NCBI GenBank assembly: GCA_033439265.1
Contig: JAVTVX010000031.1
Location: forward strand, 14,297,001 to 14,361,000
DNA length: 64,000 nucleotides
Source of the DNA: Dillenia suffruticosa
Lineage: Eukaryota > Streptophyta > Magnoliopsida > Dilleniales > Dilleniaceae
Direction: 5' to 3'
This document shows, one piece after another, positions 25,667-38,400 of this stretch (positions within the stretch are counted from its first letter, which is position 1; the number at the start of each line of letters is the position of its first letter). The position numbers were made by a program, and so were the translations under genes. A model generated the notes under the pieces. The model had not been told where the DNA came from and searched no databases. It saw nothing but the letters and a program-made list of their open reading frames with translations.

Positions 25667-25897
25667 ATGCTTAGGACTCAAAAGGGGACGAGTCCGGTCC
25701 AAACCACTGTCAAGCCCGTGCAAAGGAAAGAAACCCTAGACAGCCACGGCCGCGCCCCTGGGAGGGTTCAAGCCAAAGACTCCCCGTCTCTTCTCGTTTT
25801 CCCGCCTTCAACCCCTTCTTTATTACCGCCTCCCTCCCCCCCCACATTTGGCATGTCTCATCTCTCTCTCTCTCTCTTTCTCTTCCCCACAAGATGA
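25667..25897 (+). other. Upstream ORF overlapping the next gene's start codon
   Basis: This 76-codon frame starts at ATG 25,667 and stops at TGA 25,895-25,897, overlapping the ATG at 25,894 as ATGA. The peptide is Pro/Ser/Leu-rich and partly encoded by a CT run (25,857-25,880), so it is probably not a conserved protein. If the transcript starts upstream of 25,667, it would be a regulatory uORF; the transcription start is not known. Confidence 0.3.
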
Positions 25898-26190
25898 AGT
25901 CCCCACTCAGAAGCGCAAACGGATCAAGCATCCACAAATACCTAAAGCCAGGAGCTCTCGCTCAACTCAGATACTCCAAAATGCTTTCCATTTCTCGATC
26001 TTCGCAACACTCCGTCTCTCAGATTCAGATCCTCTCTCTCTCATCTTCTCAGACGGCCACTCCAACCCAATCAACAAACATCGATCTTCTCCTTCCTTGT
26101 TTTAACCCCAAAACTCGTCCCCCTAGACGATTGCATTGCAGAAAACTTGTCGCCGTCGGACCCTGTTTCATCGAACCCGATTCCTTGTAA
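25894..26190 (+). CDS. Small conserved plant protein of unknown function (98 aa)
   Basis: A single open frame of 98 codons. Its N-terminus (residues 1-26) carries the segment SSIHKYLKPGALAQLR, which I associate with a family of short uncharacterised plant proteins; I know of no assigned biochemical role. The middle is Ser/Gln/Thr-rich and probably disordered, and the C-terminus is basic with PRRLHCRKLV. No signal peptide or membrane segment is seen. The chosen ATG directly precedes the conserved block, and the upstream CT-rich stretch looks like a 5' leader. Two other ATG frames overlap it (25,667 and 25,848) but encode low-complexity peptides. The gene lies 500 bases from the right end of the hAT element. 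Whether a further exon exists downstream cannot be decided from the sequence alone. Confidence 0.7.
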   Translation: MKSPLRSANGSSIHKYLKPGALAQLRYSKMLSISRSSQHSVSQIQILSLSSSQTATPTQSTNIDLLLPCFNPKTRPPRRLHCRKLVAVGPCFIEPDSL

Positions 26191-27074
26191 TTCCTTTTCT
26201 TAATTTGAAGTTTTTTGCTTTGATGTAATTGATGAAGTAGAAAAAATGGAAATAAAGACACGCTTTTATTGGTATTTGACTTGTTCATTAAACAAAAACT
26301 CGGGTATTTAATTTGTTGTCAAATTGAACCTCTTTACTGCTTTTTCACTTTAGCTATTGTAGTGGATTATCTTAATTTATTCTAGAACCGTGGTGGGTAA
26401 TGCAATTTATGCTGCTTCCTTTTTGACATGCCCTAGCAAATCTAGTTGGGTTATCAATTTTGTTAGGCACTGAAGTCTTGCATTTTGGGGATTGTTTTGG
26501 AAAGGTGGCAAAAGGGTAGTGAATAGATTTCATGATGGAACTTTGATTTTCATGGGGGCAAACGATATTTGGGGTTAAAACTTGTGTATGTATATAAATA
26601 TAATATACACGCGCCCCCACCTCCATGGCGAGTCCTAGTGGTATAATGCTTCTTAAATGGCATATTTGGATGCCATAATATATATCCAAATCCAAGATTT
26701 GGGCCTCAAATTAGGGAAATTGCCCGCTGTGTGAAGCTATGCTAGTTTTAGAGGCAGCCTGCACTTCTGCTCTTGATCACATTGGAAGAGGATACCTTTC
26801 CTTGGGGCTGCCTCGGCGCGAGGGAAATTTATCTGCTGTGAACATTGTATTTAGAAGAAACGTGGCCTTTCAGGGGCATCTACTCATTGTGCCATCCAAG
26901 CCCTTGAAAAGGACCTGAACAACAAAAGAAACCTTCCATGTGCTCCTTGATTTCACTATTGCATTGGTAACTTTCGAAGTCATAGGTTTGTAAGCGGTAA
27001 TAGGTAATCTCATTGTACATGTTTATTTCCACAATGTACCAACAATACACTGAACTGGATTGCCGAGGAAATTC

Positions 27075-27295
27075 CAGTTTATCTGTCATCAAGGTGGTTC
27101 GAGGGGTTTTCAATTGGTTCTAATGTTGCTAGAGATCAGTAATTCTTCTTCATGTTCTCCGTTTTCTGTTGCTTATCGTTTATCAGTTTGTCTGTCATCG
27201 AGGTGGTTCGAGGCTTTTCAATCGGTTCTAATGTTGCTAGCGATCAGTAATTCTTCTTCATGTTCTATGTTTTCTGTTGCTTTTAGTTTATCGAA
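27075..27295. repeat. 109-bp tandem duplication
   Basis: Two adjacent copies start with CAGTTT at 27,075 and 27,184 and share a long block containing GGTGGTTCGAGG and CTAATGTTGCTAG, with scattered substitutions and small indels. The copies are similar but not identical, so the duplication is not very recent. Confidence 0.85.
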
Positions 27296-29552
27296 ACTTC
27301 TGTGCCAGATTTCATTTGCAGGGATTGGTGAAAGGCTCATGTTCTCAAAAGATGTTCGCTTTGTAAGGTGTATCCGTTGCTTATTCTGCCCCTGTTGTTG
27401 ATCGTAAGTGTGGGCTACTAAATTTACCCTCAGGGGCTGCCATTTCACAGCTGACGTGTATGAGCTTGATGCAACAACACATTCATGTCCCTGTCTTTTT
27501 ACTGAGTCATGGATATCTCAGTGACCCTATAAGAGGATTTTCTGCTACAAGTTCATGGAATACTGAAATTTATATTTATGAACATGAGTTTAACAGAGGT
27601 TCAAATAAGGGCGAAAACAAGCAAATCCAGCTGAATAATGTTTTGCTCAGATTTGATTTAATAAGGCTAACAAGCTTAAATCTAAGTTTGAGCTTGGCTC
27701 TTCTATCATACGAGCTAAGCCCGAGTGATCTTCACAGGACTTGCTTGTTCATGATGAATGAGTACAAGCATGCAAAGACATCTGAATTTGACTCATTAAT
27801 TTACAAGCTCTATGGAAGACCTTTTATCATTACCAACTGAATATTCTGACAAGTTGAGTTTGAGATCAAGATACACTTAGCATTTCACTGCCCCAGGTTC
27901 GTATTCGATTTTGAGTCATGACTCTACATTTTGGGTAAGAATTTAATACTGGTGGTCCATTATTGTTCAAGAATCTACTCGTGATTGCACTCTAACTTTT
28001 CATGGAATTTTAGATTTTATGTTAACCACCTGAGTGATTAAGATTTTATTAGTTTCCAATTTTCATATATTAGTAGATTGTATTAAGAACTATCCAAGTG
28101 TATTGCTGCTTGATCCAAGTCCATTTGCTCTAATTGATGAGAGGTACTGACAAATCAATTTTCCGGTGCACTCGGGGAAGAAGCTTTGAGGAAGTGCAAT
28201 TTCATTAGTTTTTCATGTAGTCTAAATCTACCTTATCCTCAAAAGACGTCCTCGACCTTTTTTCCAGTAGTATATCACTCTCAAGCACCATCAAAGAGAG
28301 TGGAGATGTGAAGGACACCTTCGTAGATATGTGACAGGTTAGTCGGACTATACCTGTGGTCTTCAAATTTTTTACTCCCCCGGTCCTCATCCCCAGGTCC
28401 CTATGCCTTATTTTATGCAGCTATCCCCAAAGGTTTTTCCAAACCTGCATCAGAACTGTTTTATCTGCTATCTTGAGTAGTGCAACATAGGTGAAAACCA
28501 ATGCCCCAAAATCTAAGGGTTCCTCCAAAAGTTTCATCCATGGACCAGGGCCTAAGATCAGGCTGATGCGCATATTCGATGGACAAAAGGTGAATATTCT
28601 TGTGTTACCCCTTGTTAGTCTCAGGGATGAAGTGATCGGTTTGAGGATGCTGGGTGACCATGCTTTTTTAGGGTAAGAAGGGATAAAGAAAATGGCTCGG
28701 ACTCTCCTTTCATTAGATAAACAAAATCACTAGGATTTTGTGCTTTGCTGCCTTCTGTTTCAAGGTCTCGCCTTGAATCAGTAATATGAATGCCGATTCG
28801 ATCCAACATCCATCATAAGGTTTATTTAGGCCGATTGCTTTGTATTACAGTGAAAATTCAATATCCTTTTCTTTGTGGAAGTGTTAGCTGTTTGGAGATA
28901 TTTTTTTTACACAAATCTTCAGGTTGCAAGATCTGACCGAGTCCCATCCTTGGTTCACTGCCTTCATGTGTCCACTCAATTGCATCAATCGTGCCATAAA
29001 CAGTAGGATATTTATATTTCCATCACATCTAGATGTTCTTGCCGCCCAGGTTGGACCGAGTGACCCAGCTACTCTTGCTTTCCTTATTATTATGATTATT
29101 ATTTTTGGAAATATCTCACATAATTGTTGATGTAGTGATGAACAAACTAGCTTGCTGGAATATTCTGTGAAGAGCAAAAGATGCTGAAGCATACTTGCAG
29201 GATCCAATAGTTTATGTGGTATTCTTGAACAAATGCTGATCATTAGTTGTTTTCATGCTCATGTCCTATGCTTCATGTGCATTTGATTGCCTATTTGTCA
29301 CTTGAAAATGTACAAAATAGGGTTTTGTGAACAACATTTTTTTGGTTAGCAAATTAGCCAAAGCTTGACTGAAGAGAAAAACTTGTGTTTCTTGAAGTGG
29401 ATTTATATCTTATTCTTTATGGCCCATCCTGAATAATTTCCTAAACCTACAGGATATTTTTCTTTATCAGGTAAAACATAATTATTTGGAGGAACAGCAA
29501 AAGCATCTTATTCGTGGCCTGACGATGAGAGACCAGGAAAATAGCAAGGACC

Positions 29553-30130
29553 ATGGCTTGGTGGTGTTTTTTTCCCCCTTTCCTGCATCAGCTACAGCTT
29601 CTATCCAATGTAATTCATGCATGAAAAAACTCTTGCGAATCATGGTACTAGTTTATTAGTCTGCAGTTTTAGGTCACATTAGTTAGTCGTGGCAAATGCA
29701 CCATAAGTAGGAAAGTTTACGGGTTAGTTGAAGAAACTCAGTACTGGAGAAACTTTAAACAAGGACACTCCGGAACCATTGTTAGTAGGAGGGTAGAACT
29801 TGTGATGTAGGGAACACTAGTTACATGTTGCTCTTGAGAAAATGGCTTGGTGGTGTTTTTTTTCCCCTTTCCTGCATCAGCTACAGCTTCTATCCTATGT
29901 AATTCATGCATGAAAAAACTCTTGCGAATCATGGTACTAGTTTATTACTCTGCAGTTTTAGGTCACATTAGTTAGTCGTGGCAAATGCACCATAAGAAGG
30001 AAAGTTTACGGGTTAGTTGAAGAAACTCAGTACTGGAGAAACTTTAAACAAGGACACTCCGGAACCATTGTTAGTAGGAGGGTAGAACTTGTGATGTAGG
30101 GAACACTAGTTACATGTTGCTCTTGAGAAA
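29553..30130. repeat. 289-bp tandem duplication, nearly identical copies
   Basis: Copy 1 is 29,553-29,841 and copy 2 is 29,842-30,130. By eye they differ at only a few positions, for example CCAATG/CCTATG and AAGTAGG/AAGAAGG, so the duplication looks recent. No coding frame or known element fills the unit. Confidence 0.93.
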
Positions 30131-30688
30131 AAGGTGAAGAGGGCTAGTTTGCTTAGGTGTTACATCAATTATTTGTTACCTTGGATACATTTGAGTTAAT
30201 TGGATGAGCACTCTCCATTTTTTTTCTTCTTTGATTGTTGAAGTATTCTCACCTGACAGAGTGACGTAGAGATCTATGAGATTGCAAATGGCTCTCCAGG
30301 AAAAGAGAATCAGTCCCAGGAAACCATTTCAGATGTGAAAGTACAAAATTTGTTGTTTGTAGATGAAACATTGATACGGGCATACATGTAAGAGGATTTC
30401 TCAAAATTGCTTTGGAGTCGGAACTCCAGAACATAGATTAGTCAACATCAAGGCGGGAACTCCGAGCAAATATAGACATCATATATATGTAATAGAGGTA
30501 AAAATAAAAGGAGCACACAAAATTAGTGGAATGTCCTCTCATTGTGCACCAAGTTTCGCAGTTGAGAATTACAAATTAAAATTTTCTCTAATCTGCAAGA
30601 GTGTTTTTCTTCTTGAACAGGAATGTGGAAATCGAATTCAGAAACGACCGTAAAAATACCTATTTATGAAGCACTGAACACCTCTTTA

Positions 30689-31819
30689 TTAGACAAGAGC
30701 TTCTGCTCCAGATACAATCTCGATAATCTCTCCTGTTATCTTTGCTTGTCGGGCTCTATTATAGGCAATTGACAGGGTCCTCCTCAATTCCACAGCATTG
30801 TCGGTTGCATTGCTCATGGCACTCATCCTAGCAGCAAGTTCACTTGCCAATGACTCCTGCAATGCCCTCAAGATCTGGCTGTTTAGATATAGAGGTAACA
30901 AAGCATCAAGAATCTGTACTGGGTCTTGCTCGAATTGCAAGATTGGTGAAAATTCCTCAGTTTTCACTCTTACAACTTCTCTCTCGACAGTCAGTTTCCC
31001 TTCCCTGGTTGTCAACCTGAAGAACTCATCCTCAGCTGCATCAACACACACCCCATTCACATCACAGATCTCTCCTCTTGGTGATAGAGGAAGCAAGGTA
31101 TGAATCACTGGACTGGACTTAACCAATGACACAAACTTGGTGTACAAAAGCTCCACTTTATCAACATCTTCACTTATAAATAGTGAAAACACATCATCAG
31201 CAATTGCTTGTGCTTCTTTTGCAGTGGGAAGAGCTCCACCTTCAAGAAACCTGTCAACCGGAATATAAGGCCTACGAAGAAAATAAGCGTTACCCTTTTT
31301 GCCAACACTGATGACAGTGTATTGAAGACCAAGTTCCTTCAGTTCCGCCATACGGGCTTCGGCTTTTTTGATGATTGCATTGTTGAATCCTCCACAAAGA
31401 CCTCTGTCACCAGTCACAACAACCAGACAAACTTTCTTGACAGGTCTAACTTTGGTAAGCGGAACATCTATGTCTTCAGTTTGGAGCTGCTCATTCATAT
31501 TGTAAAGCACTTCCACAAGAGTCTCAGAAAAGGGTCTTCCATTTACAACAGCCTCTTGAGCTCTTCTCACTTTTGCGGCTGCCACAAGCTTCATTGCTTC
31601 AGTGATCTTCTGGGTGCTCTTCACTGTATCGATACGCTCTCTGAGCTCGCGGAGACCGCAGTGAATTGGGGTCACAGAGGAAGATCTTGATTGGTTAGCA
31701 GTGGGGGAATTCTGTGAAGGAAGCTGAAAAGGGTTCATTGCAGAGCGAAAAGAAAGGGAAGAACTGTCAGAAAGTGAAGGTTTTGAGGACACCCACATTG
31801 TCATATTTGAGCAAGACAT
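30689..31819 (-). CDS. ATPC1: Chloroplast ATP synthase gamma subunit precursor
   Basis: Nuclear gene for the central rotor shaft of chloroplast CF1-ATP synthase, which couples proton flow across the thylakoid membrane to ATP synthesis. One uninterrupted frame of 376 residues, the usual length. Residues 1 to about 52 are Ser-rich and lack acidic residues, as in a transit peptide. The mature part opens with GLRELRERI and contains the conserved segments TQKITEAMKLVAAAKVRRAQ, GDRGLCGGFN (137-146) and a C-terminal YNRARQAKITGEIIEI. The plant-specific insertion with the redox switch is present: Cys252 and Cys258 in ICDVNGVC, the pair reduced by thioredoxin in the light. No introns, as in other plant ATPC1 genes. 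The stop of the upstream GON-4-like gene is only 610 bases before this start. Confidence 0.98.
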   Translation of the reverse strand: MSCSNMTMWVSSKPSLSDSSSLSFRSAMNPFQLPSQNSPTANQSRSSSVTPIHCGLRELRERIDTVKSTQKITEAMKLVAAAKVRRAQEAVVNGRPFSETLVEVLYNMNEQLQTEDIDVPLTKVRPVKKVCLVVVTGDRGLCGGFNNAIIKKAEARMAELKELGLQYTVISVGKKGNAYFLRRPYIPVDRFLEGGALPTAKEAQAIADDVFSLFISEDVDKVELLYTKFVSLVKSSPVIHTLLPLSPRGEICDVNGVCVDAAEDEFFRLTTREGKLTVEREVVRVKTEEFSPILQFEQDPVQILDALLPLYLNSQILRALQESLASELAARMSAMSNATDNAVELRRTLSIAYNRARQAKITGEIIEIVSGAEALV

Positions 31820-32194
31820 GGTTTCCTCGGATGGGATTTCTTTCTAGAAAGGATTTTTGTGAAAGAAAGAGAGAGAGGGAGAGGGGTGGAGACCGGGTGT
31901 TCTCGGTCTTTTATTTTTGTCCATCTTTTTCTCTCCTTAAATTCTAATCTCAAATGTGGTATACGGGATGTGGCTATGAGTATAAGAGGAAAGGAATGAA
32001 ATAAGAAGCGGAGGGAGAAAGAGTGAGTGGATGAGGTTTGGGGATAAGGATTGTGTCCGTTGGGAGATTGGGAGGCGTGTTAATTGAGTCGGCGAAGACA
32101 ATTTGAGTTTTCACAGACTTATGCTTGATTCATTGTGGTTGTGCGAGTGGCAGGACAATTCCACTCCAGCTGCAGGAATATGCGGCTATGCGAC

Positions 32195-32200
32195 CACGTG
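32195..32200. promoter_or_regulatory. G-box (CACGTG) upstream of ATPC1
   Basis: A palindromic CACGTG lies about 376 bases upstream of the ATPC1 start codon, in the short gap to the next gene. G-boxes are common in light-regulated plant promoters, and a GGATAAGG I-box-like sequence lies nearby at about 32,042. The motifs are visible; function is inferred from family knowledge. Confidence 0.4.
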
Positions 32201-32429
32201 ATTCTTAGCATTTGCTTAGGATTAATTAATATGCCAATTTTCTTATGGTAAAAAAAGAGTTATGCTTTTTGAGTTTGATAAAATGGACAACTTATAGGGC
32301 ATGCACTTTTCTCACATACCGATACTACTTGGGACTTTAGATGGTTTTGGTAAAATTTGAGCACATCATCGGACTTGAGATTGCGATCCAATTTTTACAG
32401 AGGGCTGAAAATTGAGTTACTAAACTCTC

Positions 32430-35400
32430 TTACAAGTTAAGACTTCTACTCCCACACGCACGTTTCCTTGACTTTCTTGGAGGTGAAACTAAGGAAATGA
32501 TACTAACATGGGACGATGTGACCACAGGAAGATTTTCTTCTGTGGAGCTTTCTGTGCTTGATTTTGTCCTCTTACGAGATGGATCAAACCTTTTGCTTTG
32601 ATTACCCTCCTCAACATTCTCCACATGCTTACTCTCCGCAAGCAATGGAGATCTGGGACCTGATGAGTTTAAACTTAACCATGAAGAAGTTCTTTTGTGA
32701 TCAGTAACTTTTCCTGTCAATTCCAGCTCTGAGGAAGGACTGGTGCTCTTTCCACCAACACTATCTTCACCTGGTGGAGTGCCATGGCTATTCTGATGAT
32801 TCTCCTGAAGATCATCAGAATCAGCATCTTTTGCAGCTTTTTCCACGACACATGTGGCCTCCTGGTTCCAAGAAGAGAAATTAACTCAAGAAACACAGAA
32901 GAACTCAAAGCAGCAAACTAGAGGCTAGAAAAATTTCAGAACCAAAGTTTTCCCAAATTGCAACCTGATGGAACAACTAAGTGAGATGCTAATATTAGTT
33001 ACTTACATGAGCATCAATTATCAAACCTGACAGAAATCGTATTGGCATTACTGGGTTGGTTTAAAGACACCGAGAGCAAGAATATCCCCAATAAAATATG
33101 GGTTTATTTGTACCACCAGGTCATAAATAGCCTAAAAGTGATAAGTCAAACAAATTTGCTGACCAACTAGAAAAATACACTCTGACAAACCAAATTTGCT
33201 AAGAACTACAAGATTTGGCCCTAGCACAATATAAAAGTATAATAACAAACTGATTCTTAATCCCAAATTTTTAGATCGGATGTTTGAGAGATCAAAATAG
33301 AAGAAAGGAAAATAATAATAATAAATAATAAAAAATATAAAATTAAAGTTTAAAAGTAAAAACGGAGAAGATAGCACTAAAAAATAAAAATAAAAATAAT
33401 GAAAAGAGAGAATAAAAAATAAACTATCCATACAAACTTAAAATATACAAATGATGATCATGATGATCACGATTCAACTGTTTCGGATTCTCTTAGACCA
33501 CTCATTCTTATTTAAAGTCATCTCCTTAACTAAGCTACACTATCTCTATAGATAACTTGCATCTAGATTTTCAACGACATATCCAGGCGTTTCACTAAAT
33601 TTCTTATATTTAGGATTTCACTCTTCTTAGCCGGTGCATCTTTGGTTCTTCATTACACATCTCATCTTAGGCTCAATACAAAAGTAAATTAGGAAATTTA
33701 TAAAAAATATTACCATATTTTCCCTCCACCTACATTTTGCATACAATATTTCTAAATCTAAGACTTAAATAATTCTACTTTTTAATGAGTTACAACTTAC
33801 AATTAGCATAGTCAGGAATGTTACTTTTAACCGCCCTTTAAATTTACACATGACAAGGATTCAGAGCATATGCTTTAGCATTTAATATGTTAACTACATT
33901 TTATAAAAGGACAGCATGTGAAGTGTAAACAGAGGGAATATAAAATTTTTTAATTTGCCCATAGATGTAATAAAACCATCTCAATCTATGATCAGTTAAG
34001 ATTTGAGATATACAGAGTGACAGTAATACCTTGTCTTGCAAGTCAGCAATTTGCTCACAATCTGATCCCTCTTCTCCTTCAGAATCAGCCATCTCCTCAC
34101 ACTCAAATTCCACCTGCTCTCCAGGTTCTTCATCAGAGTCACTTAACTCTTCTAGTTCCATCACTATGCCTGGAAGAGATTGGTCACCAACATTATCAAT
34201 ATTTATTCTGCCGATATCACCACCTGGTACAGCCAACTCATCTGCACCTGTGACAATATTACTGCGGATTCCTTTTGGAACTAATGTTTTGGCAGAATAA
34301 CCACTGGAATCAGAAGACAGTCTATTCCGGTGTAGAGTTACTGAGAAATTTCCAGGTTGCAATTCAACTTTGGATGTTGTATCGTCCTTAACATTTCTAC
34401 TCTCCACTGCTTTCTCCTTTCGGGACATAGAACTTAGCTGGATCTCCAAGTCCAATTCGTTTGTCCTTCCATAAGGACTAGCAGGTTTAGAGCCAACAGG
34501 AGGAACACTATCAGTTCCTGGGTCATTGGGAACAGCACCAAAAGGATTATTTGCTTGAGTTTTTCCTCCAAATGATTCCAAGCCTGCAGAAGCTTGGGTA
34601 CTCCTAGAGCAGGCAATTCCAGAACTCCCATTTAAATCATCAGTTCTCTGCAGAAGTGGATGGAATTCAATGCCGCATGATGTTGCTGACAATTCCTGGG
34701 ACTTCAACTTATTGCGGAAACAATCAGTTGTAGATCTTGTTTGCTGAGAATTAGGGGAGAGATTGAGATTTACTTGAGTTTTATTTCCTGGAAAGAAGCT
34801 GAAAGTAGATGTGTTAGTTCCACTGTTCAATGAGTAATATGGAAGATGTCCACCTTCTGGGGCACGGAACAACAAAGGATGCATATGAAACTCTGACTCT
34901 AAAGCCCTCTCTTCTCCGCCACACTTATCCCTGTGCTCTCCAGATTCTTGCGAATGCAAACAATTACCATTAGGCATCTGTCCAGCGTTTGTACAATGGC
35001 TGTTTCCTGGTTCTACTACATTAGAAAGTCTAGGAATTGCATTTGCTGTTCTACCACCAGAAACACCAACACCTGGCTCACATGGATAACTTTTGAAAGC
35101 TGACTGAGAGATAACACGAACAGATGGTGGTAAATTAACAGGGGGCAAATCGGGTGCTAACTTTACATATCGAGAACTATTGGTTCTTCGAACTCTACAA
35201 GGCTGATGATGAATTGTCATCTGAGGGTACAATGAACATCGCCCCACATGAGTCGAATAAGGTAAAGAGTCTGAAGTTTGAGTGTGCTTTGATGCTGCAA
35301 AAGACTCAGGCATGCAACCTTTGGGTTGAGATTTTGTATAATGAAAAGTATTCTGATCCCTGGCATTGGTTTCCGGTAGTGATGCTGAATCATGAGGTAT

Positions 35401-38400
35401 GGTGGTTTCTGGTCTCCAATCAGCCAAGAAGGCCTCATGAACATAAGCTGCATCTTCATTATCTATGTGATCATCACCACTATTGTTCTCTGCACCAGCA
35501 TTTTCAGTCAGACAATCCTGCAACCAACAATTATGAGGTCAACCAATTACCCAGCAAGAGGAACCCCTGCCACGAACAATCTCATAAAACATTAAACTAA
35601 GTGTAGTGAGGAATCCCTTGTGCCCAATTCTTGTATCCAGATGCCCTTTTTCTCAAAGGTTGCATTGCAGCACTAATTCAACTAGGTCCTAAAAAATTAT
35701 GAGCACATCATTGAGAATGGTGTTGTATTTCATTGAGTCCTGTACATCTGAAATTACAGTTTTACTAAGAAGGTAATGACATTTAGCTACCAAAACTAAT
35801 ATGTCCAAACCAAGGGCCCACCAATGTGGGGAATTAATTGCACTTAATCTGCTTGTTTGCATCCAATGTACGGTGCCATTCGGTAACAGAAAATAGTTTT
35901 CATTTTCCAACTCCAATTTTCTACTCTTTTTCCAGTTTTCCTTTTCCAATCGAAAATTAGAAAACACATTAATTTCTCAAAGTTCCATTGCATTTTTTCC
36001 AGCCGGATATAATTGTAATTGAATAAATGTGGAAAGGGCATTTTCTACATAAATTAGGTATAGTGGTAGTGCTGAGGCATTTTTCTCTAAACGAATCATA
36101 AATTTGGAGACTTGTGGAGAACTGTGTTCTCCAAATGATGAACAATTGGAAAAAAATTTTCCAAGTCTAGTTATAATTTTGAGAAAAGAAAATTTTCCTT
36201 TTTCTATATTTGGAAAGTGATTATATTTGAACACAATATTCCCTTTTCCCATGTTCCTTTTTCGAAATTTTTTGGTAAATTGGAGTATTACTCCATTTTT
36301 GAATGGCCCCAATGCTTTTTCACACAAGTAAAATACGAAGGTTTCTTCTCTGTTTAGATCTATCTAATTAAACATTCTGCAACAGTGAAGTCATTGATCT
36401 TAAAAAATGCAACGAAATTGATAAAACTACAATGCAACAAAATAAATAGAACTACTGGTTGTTTACAATGCATTGCAGAATTACCTCTTTCTCAGAGAGG
36501 TTATGATGGCTTGACATAGCCACAGCTTTCCTTTTTCTCCTGTGAAGTTCGTATAATCGCCGCTTCTCCTTTCTACTTCCATCTGATTTATATGACTTTT
36601 GAGTTCCGAGTGCAATGCGCCATTGTCGAGGTAGCAAGGATGGATCTCTATGAGGAACAACATGTTTCCATATTGACATCCAGTCAAGTTTATACACTTT
36701 GAGTCCCTAAAAGATCCAGGTGACGTAAGAGACTGATGATGCCATGCCATGAATCACAAGACATATTGCTATTGAGTGCATCTAAAGGTTAATAAAATAA
36801 AATATTACCTCAAGAATTCGTGCTTTCTCCTCAGCAGTTAAGGGAGAGGTTTTCATCCTCCGAACTGCCTGCAAGAAAGGAGAATAAGAAAAACAAAAAG
36901 GGAGGCCATCGAGAAGATAAAATCATTGAGCAACGTTATTCACTAATAATAATGTTGAAGTTCAAGTGTCCACAACATGTACAAGCTCGAGTTCATCATG
37001 GTCCATGTGTAGCAATCTTTTTTTGACACCATAATCATAAAATGGCCAAACACATTATTCATGAGAATCTCTAATTTGCATCTTATACTGTATTTCATAC
37101 AACATGACATGACCTTTTTAAATTGTTTTCATGGTCATCATATAACTACCTCTTTCACGAATTCAATTGCTTAACAATCACATGAGCTTCAATTAACCCT
37201 ATTGGAAGTTGGGGTCACATCCAACATTAGCAAAAAAAAAAAAAGGATCACGAGAGTCAATTTTTGGTTACAGATCCATGCCACACAAACATATGCCCCT
37301 GATTTCTAACATACTCAACCTCCAGATACAACAACAACAACCTGAGCCTCCAGATTCAACCTCCAGATATTGGAAAATATGATCATGTTCAGGAAAAGTA
37401 GATCAAACCTTTTCCTGAGGAGGCTATGATGGAGTTGAGACCCTATATGACCGATCTACATAGTTAGGAGTTTGTGATTAGATAATATTAAGCAATTTAT
37501 AAAATTTTAGTTAAAATTGGAAACAATTTGTGACTTAAGACCTAATTGAGTTGAGCTTACACTGCAAGAAGTACAAGGTGCAAACAAGAAATATCTGAAA
37601 AATTACAATGGGCCAAATTAGCAAGTTTTTCATCTAAGATTGTGTTTATTTGTCCAGAGGAAAAAATTTTCCTGAAACATATTTTCCAAGATTTTCCACT
37701 TGCTTGGAACAAACTGAAATTTTACTGAAGAATATTTTCTTTTTCATTTTTTGGAAGGTCATTTTCCACTGGATTTTTCCTTATTGCCTACTTTGGATCC
37801 TCGATTATAGAACATTCTCAGTTCTTGCTTCTTGGAAAATAAAACCCAGGAAGTGTTATATTTAACAATGTTAGGGATAAAAAGATGGAGATAGCTTCAG
37901 CACAAGGAAGAAGGAAATTAGTGTTTGCAGAGTTAAGAGTTGATAAGGGTGTCATTTTATAAAGTTAGAAAGTGCTGTCGCCTGGTTAAGTGAGCTGCTA
38001 GGGTTAATCAGACTTTGAGCTCAAGGAGAATTGCTTCAAGGAAAATTTTGAGCAGTTGATAGGGGAAACTAAAGAATTGCTTCAAAGGTCTCTTTTGGGG
38101 GCTAGGTTTAATCAGACTTTGAGCTCACCTGATTCATCGCAGAACTCATGTCCTCTTAATCAAACCCAAATTCTTAACCCAACCTTAATCCTTGCATTTC
38201 AATTCAAACTCACAATCAGCTAACAACTCAAAACACCCGTATAGACTTCCATAGATTTGACAGGAGTGACCTTCAGTCATGGTTGTTCAGGTGCAAGCAG
38301 CTCTTCCTTGCTGATGGTGCTGCTCCAGAGATAACAGTTCAATTGGCTTCCATCATTGAGGATTGAGCGGTATGGTTGCATCAAAACTTCGTCAACTCCA

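Larger units (their letters stand above)
26191..30688. other. Non-coding region between the small gene and ATPC1
   Basis: About 4.5 kb without a recognisable coding exon. Open frames (for example 27,460-27,840 plus and 28,884-29,243 minus) match no family I know and lack plausible neighbouring exons. The stretch at about 27,640-27,830, rich in AGCTTG/AAGCTC words, resembles a widespread noncoding plant repeat. Two tandem duplications lie here. The first several hundred bases may be 3' untranslated region. Confidence 0.55.

Noticed and set aside
30798-31690. Plus-strand ORFs of 101 and 160 codons
   Set aside because: They lie opposite the ATPC1 coding frame and show no homology of their own.
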